From positions 1-64,000 of the forward strand of contig CAAFUN010000017.1 of assembly GCA_900766195.1 (NCBI GenBank): DNA of 64,000 nt. Reading direction: 5' to 3'. The DNA comes from an uncultured Bacteroides sp. Its GTDB lineage: Bacteria; Bacteroidota; Bacteroidia; Bacteroidales; Bacteroidaceae. The number at the start of each line of letters is the position of its first letter. Within the stretch, counting starts at the first letter, position 1. Both the position numbers and the translations under genes were made by a program. Shown one piece after another: positions 62,521-64,000 of this stretch. The notes below the pieces were generated by a model that did not search any database, was not told where the DNA came from, and worked only from the letters and a program-made list of their open reading frames with translations.

Positions 62521-64000
62521 ATGAAACGAATAGTTTTCATTCTCTCGTTTACACTGTATCTATGTATGACCCTCTCTGCACAAGAGATCGGCCGGGCTAC
62601 AGAACTTATGCAACAAGCACAAACCAGTTTGGATCAAAAAGAATATGCCAAGGCGCGCTACCTCTATCTCCAAGCCTACAATGCCTTTGCCGAACAGCAA
62701 AATTATGCAAAGGCTGTAGACTGCGGAGCAAAAGCCACATCCCTTTACAGGAGTGGAAATTCTTATAAAGAAGCATTTGACCTCTGCAGAAGCATGGAAC
62801 AGGTTGTTGCCACTGCCGAACAGAAATCAGGAAAATCTCTTCCCAGCCTCTATTATACAATTACAAAAGAACGGATACAGCTATATATTGCTTTGAAGCG
62901 TGCTCCTCAAGCCAAAGAGTATCTTGACAAGCTAGGAAATCTTGCCGGTGCGGCACAAAACGATTCTATTTCGGAAGACCTATTATATACACAAGCCGGC
63001 TACTATTATGCTTTTGGGATGTATCAGCAAGGTGATGCAAGCTTTAAGAAACTAATAGAGAAATATAAAGAGCAGAAAAACTACGATAAGATTAGTAAGT
63101 GTTATAAGCACTTAATTACAATTGCCCGCAAAGAAAACGATGCCGCTTTAGTGGGAAGGACTTATGAAGAGTACATCAAATGGACTGATACAGCCAGAGC
63201 ACTAACAGCCAAAGATGAATTAAGCGTCTTCAAAAAAAAATATGATGAGAGCCAGCAGACAATAGACGAAAAAGAGCATTCACTCTCCGTCAAGCAATAC
63301 TTCATCATAGGCCTATGCGTAGTCATTGCAATACTTATAGCTGCGCTTATATTTGCTGGTGCTGTACTATTCCGCTATATCCTGCTTACCCGCAAGCAGA
63401 GTAAAGCCATCACCATCGCCAACGAACATAGCGAGCTGAAAACGAAATTCATTCAAAACATATCTGCGCAGATGGGGCCTACGTTGAATACACTGGACAC
63501 CTCTTTGCCAGGAGTTAAGGCATTGCATACATTTGCAGGTCACATTCAAGAACTGTCTGATTTAGAGAGCTCTTTGACTGATATTTATGACACGCGCGAA
63601 ATCAATATCAGCAGTTTTTGCGACAATGTAATGGAAAAGATCAAGGAAAATCTGAAACCTGATGTCACTACCACCATAAATGCGCCTCGGTTAAGTGTAA
63701 AAACCAATCCAGAACAATTGGAACGTATCCTCCTCCATCTTCTCAACAATGCAGCTATACACACCCCCGAAGGTGGTAAAATATGGCTCGACTTCAAGAA
63801 GCGCGGTGCACATACCCATCAATTTGTTATCACCGATACCGGCAATGGAATATCACCCGAAATGCAAAGCAATTTGTTTAAACCCTTCACCGAAGTGCGG
63901 GACTTAACGCAAGGAGACGGGTTGGGATTACCCATTTGTGCACTAATTGCAACCAAGCTCAACGGCTCGCTCACACTTGATACCAGTTATACCAAAGGAG
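62521..64000 (+). CDS. TPR-containing sensor histidine kinase, degenerate H-box (cut by window end)
   Basis: At least 493 residues are visible and the stop lies beyond the window. A signal peptide (RIVFILSFTLYLCMTLSA), periplasmic TPR-like helices (about 25-245), a TM segment (about 257-285) and an HATPase domain follow. The ATPase motifs are intact: LLNNAAIHTPEGG (N box), DTGNGISPEM, LFKPFTEV, GDGLGLPICA. The H box reads FIQNISAQMGPTLNTL, with Ala where the phospho-acceptor His of NISHE should be. A second domain or a response regulator may follow outside the window. Confidence 0.85.
   Translation, partial: MKRIVFILSFTLYLCMTLSAQEIGRATELMQQAQTSLDQKEYAKARYLYLQAYNAFAEQQNYAKAVDCGAKATSLYRSGNSYKEAFDLCRSMEQVVATAEQKSGKSLPSLYYTITKERIQLYIALKRAPQAKEYLDKLGNLAGAAQNDSISEDLLYTQAGYYYAFGMYQQGDASFKKLIEKYKEQKNYDKISKCYKHLITIARKENDAALVGRTYEEYIKWTDTARALTAKDELSVFKKKYDESQQTIDEKEHSLSVKQYFIIGLCVVIAILIAALIFAGAVLFRYILLTRKQSKAITIANEHSELKTKFIQNISAQMGPTLNTLDTSLPGVKALHTFAGHIQELSDLESSLTDIYDTREINISSFCDNVMEKIKENLKPDVTTTINAPRLSVKTNPEQLERILLHLLNNAAIHTPEGGKIWLDFKKRGAHTHQFVITDTGNGISPEMQSNLFKPFTEVRDLTQGDGLGLPICALIATKLNGSLTLDTSYTKG

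Noticed and set aside
62496..62768. A 90-codon plus-strand frame at the start of the TPR kinase
   Set aside because: It overlaps the kinase signal peptide in another frame and has no coding features.

Overview
The window is a piece of a Bacteroides-type chromosome (phylum Bacteroidota). The signs are the AT-rich intergenic DNA, promoters of the -33 TTTG / -7 TAnnTTTG type with about 19 bp between them, few Shine-Dalgarno sequences, an ECF sigma / FecR / SusC / SusD locus, a rubredoxin, a PgpH-like HDIG protein and Bacteroidales-typical lipoproteins. Almost every gene has a recognisable family; no phage, insertion sequence or CRISPR array is visible.

Layout. 1-8760 (minus): one long transcription and translation locus, tRNA-Thr(UGU), tRNA-Tyr, tRNA-Thr(GGU), tuf, tRNA-Trp, secE, nusG, rplK, rplA, rplJ, rplL, rpoB, rpoC (cut by the window start), with a consensus promoter at 8730-8760 and an attenuator-like hairpin between rplL and rpoB. 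8774-10240 (minus): rpsU, a XerC/D-type recombinase and a short hibernation factor. 10454-12751 (+): aminopeptidase P and a gamma-carbonic-anhydrase-like protein. 12755-15521 (minus): waaA and gltX. 15613-18457 (+): a 7TM HDIG phosphodiesterase and an unknown membrane protein. 18490-22247 (minus): LMW phosphatase, priA and a small outer-membrane barrel. 22516-22602: tRNA-Ser(CGA), followed by about 1 kb without genes that holds a 19-bp direct repeat and a GC-rich, highly foldable island (23028-23127).

23601-34103 (minus): a metal locus. It runs response regulator, sensor kinase, MgtA-type P-ATPase, then lipoprotein adaptor, HME-type RND pump and TolC-like outer-membrane factor. A secreted protein with four Cys-Cys pairs lies just beyond it (34589-34849), together with what looks like a broken small secreted gene. 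The Asp/Asp/Glu signature in the RND pump suggests divalent cations rather than copper(I). 35114-38666: a HipA-like kinase gene overlapping a DUF3037 gene, convergent with an atypical RecQ-like helicase.

38856-46473: housekeeping genes (DUF2795, cobalamin adenosyltransferase, methyltransferase-like protein, tRNA-Leu, mannose-1-phosphate guanylyltransferase, HIT, greA, a thioredoxin-fold lipoprotein without catalytic cysteines, pnp). 46630-53440 (+): ECF sigma, FecR anti-sigma, SusC, SusD, a self-contained TonB-dependent uptake and signalling unit with no visible degradative enzyme. 53523-55519 (minus): ptb-buk, making acyl-phosphate, ATP and short-chain acids. 55817-58214 (+): LD-carboxypeptidase, M28/glutaminyl-cyclase-like lipoprotein, SufE. 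58332-60140 (minus): CPBP protease, DUF2975 protein and HTH regulator, with a tiny hydrophobic ORF upstream. 60417-64000 (+): rubredoxin (54 aa), TGS-uridine-kinase fusion, and a TPR sensor kinase cut by the window end whose phospho-acceptor histidine is replaced by alanine.

The less ordinary candidates are the structured island after tRNA-Ser, the metal locus that mixes an Mg-type ATPase with an RND pump and a Cys-Cys protein, the HipA-like/DUF3037 pair beside the unusual helicase, and two proteins that keep a fold but lack its catalytic residues. None of these could be tested by database search here.
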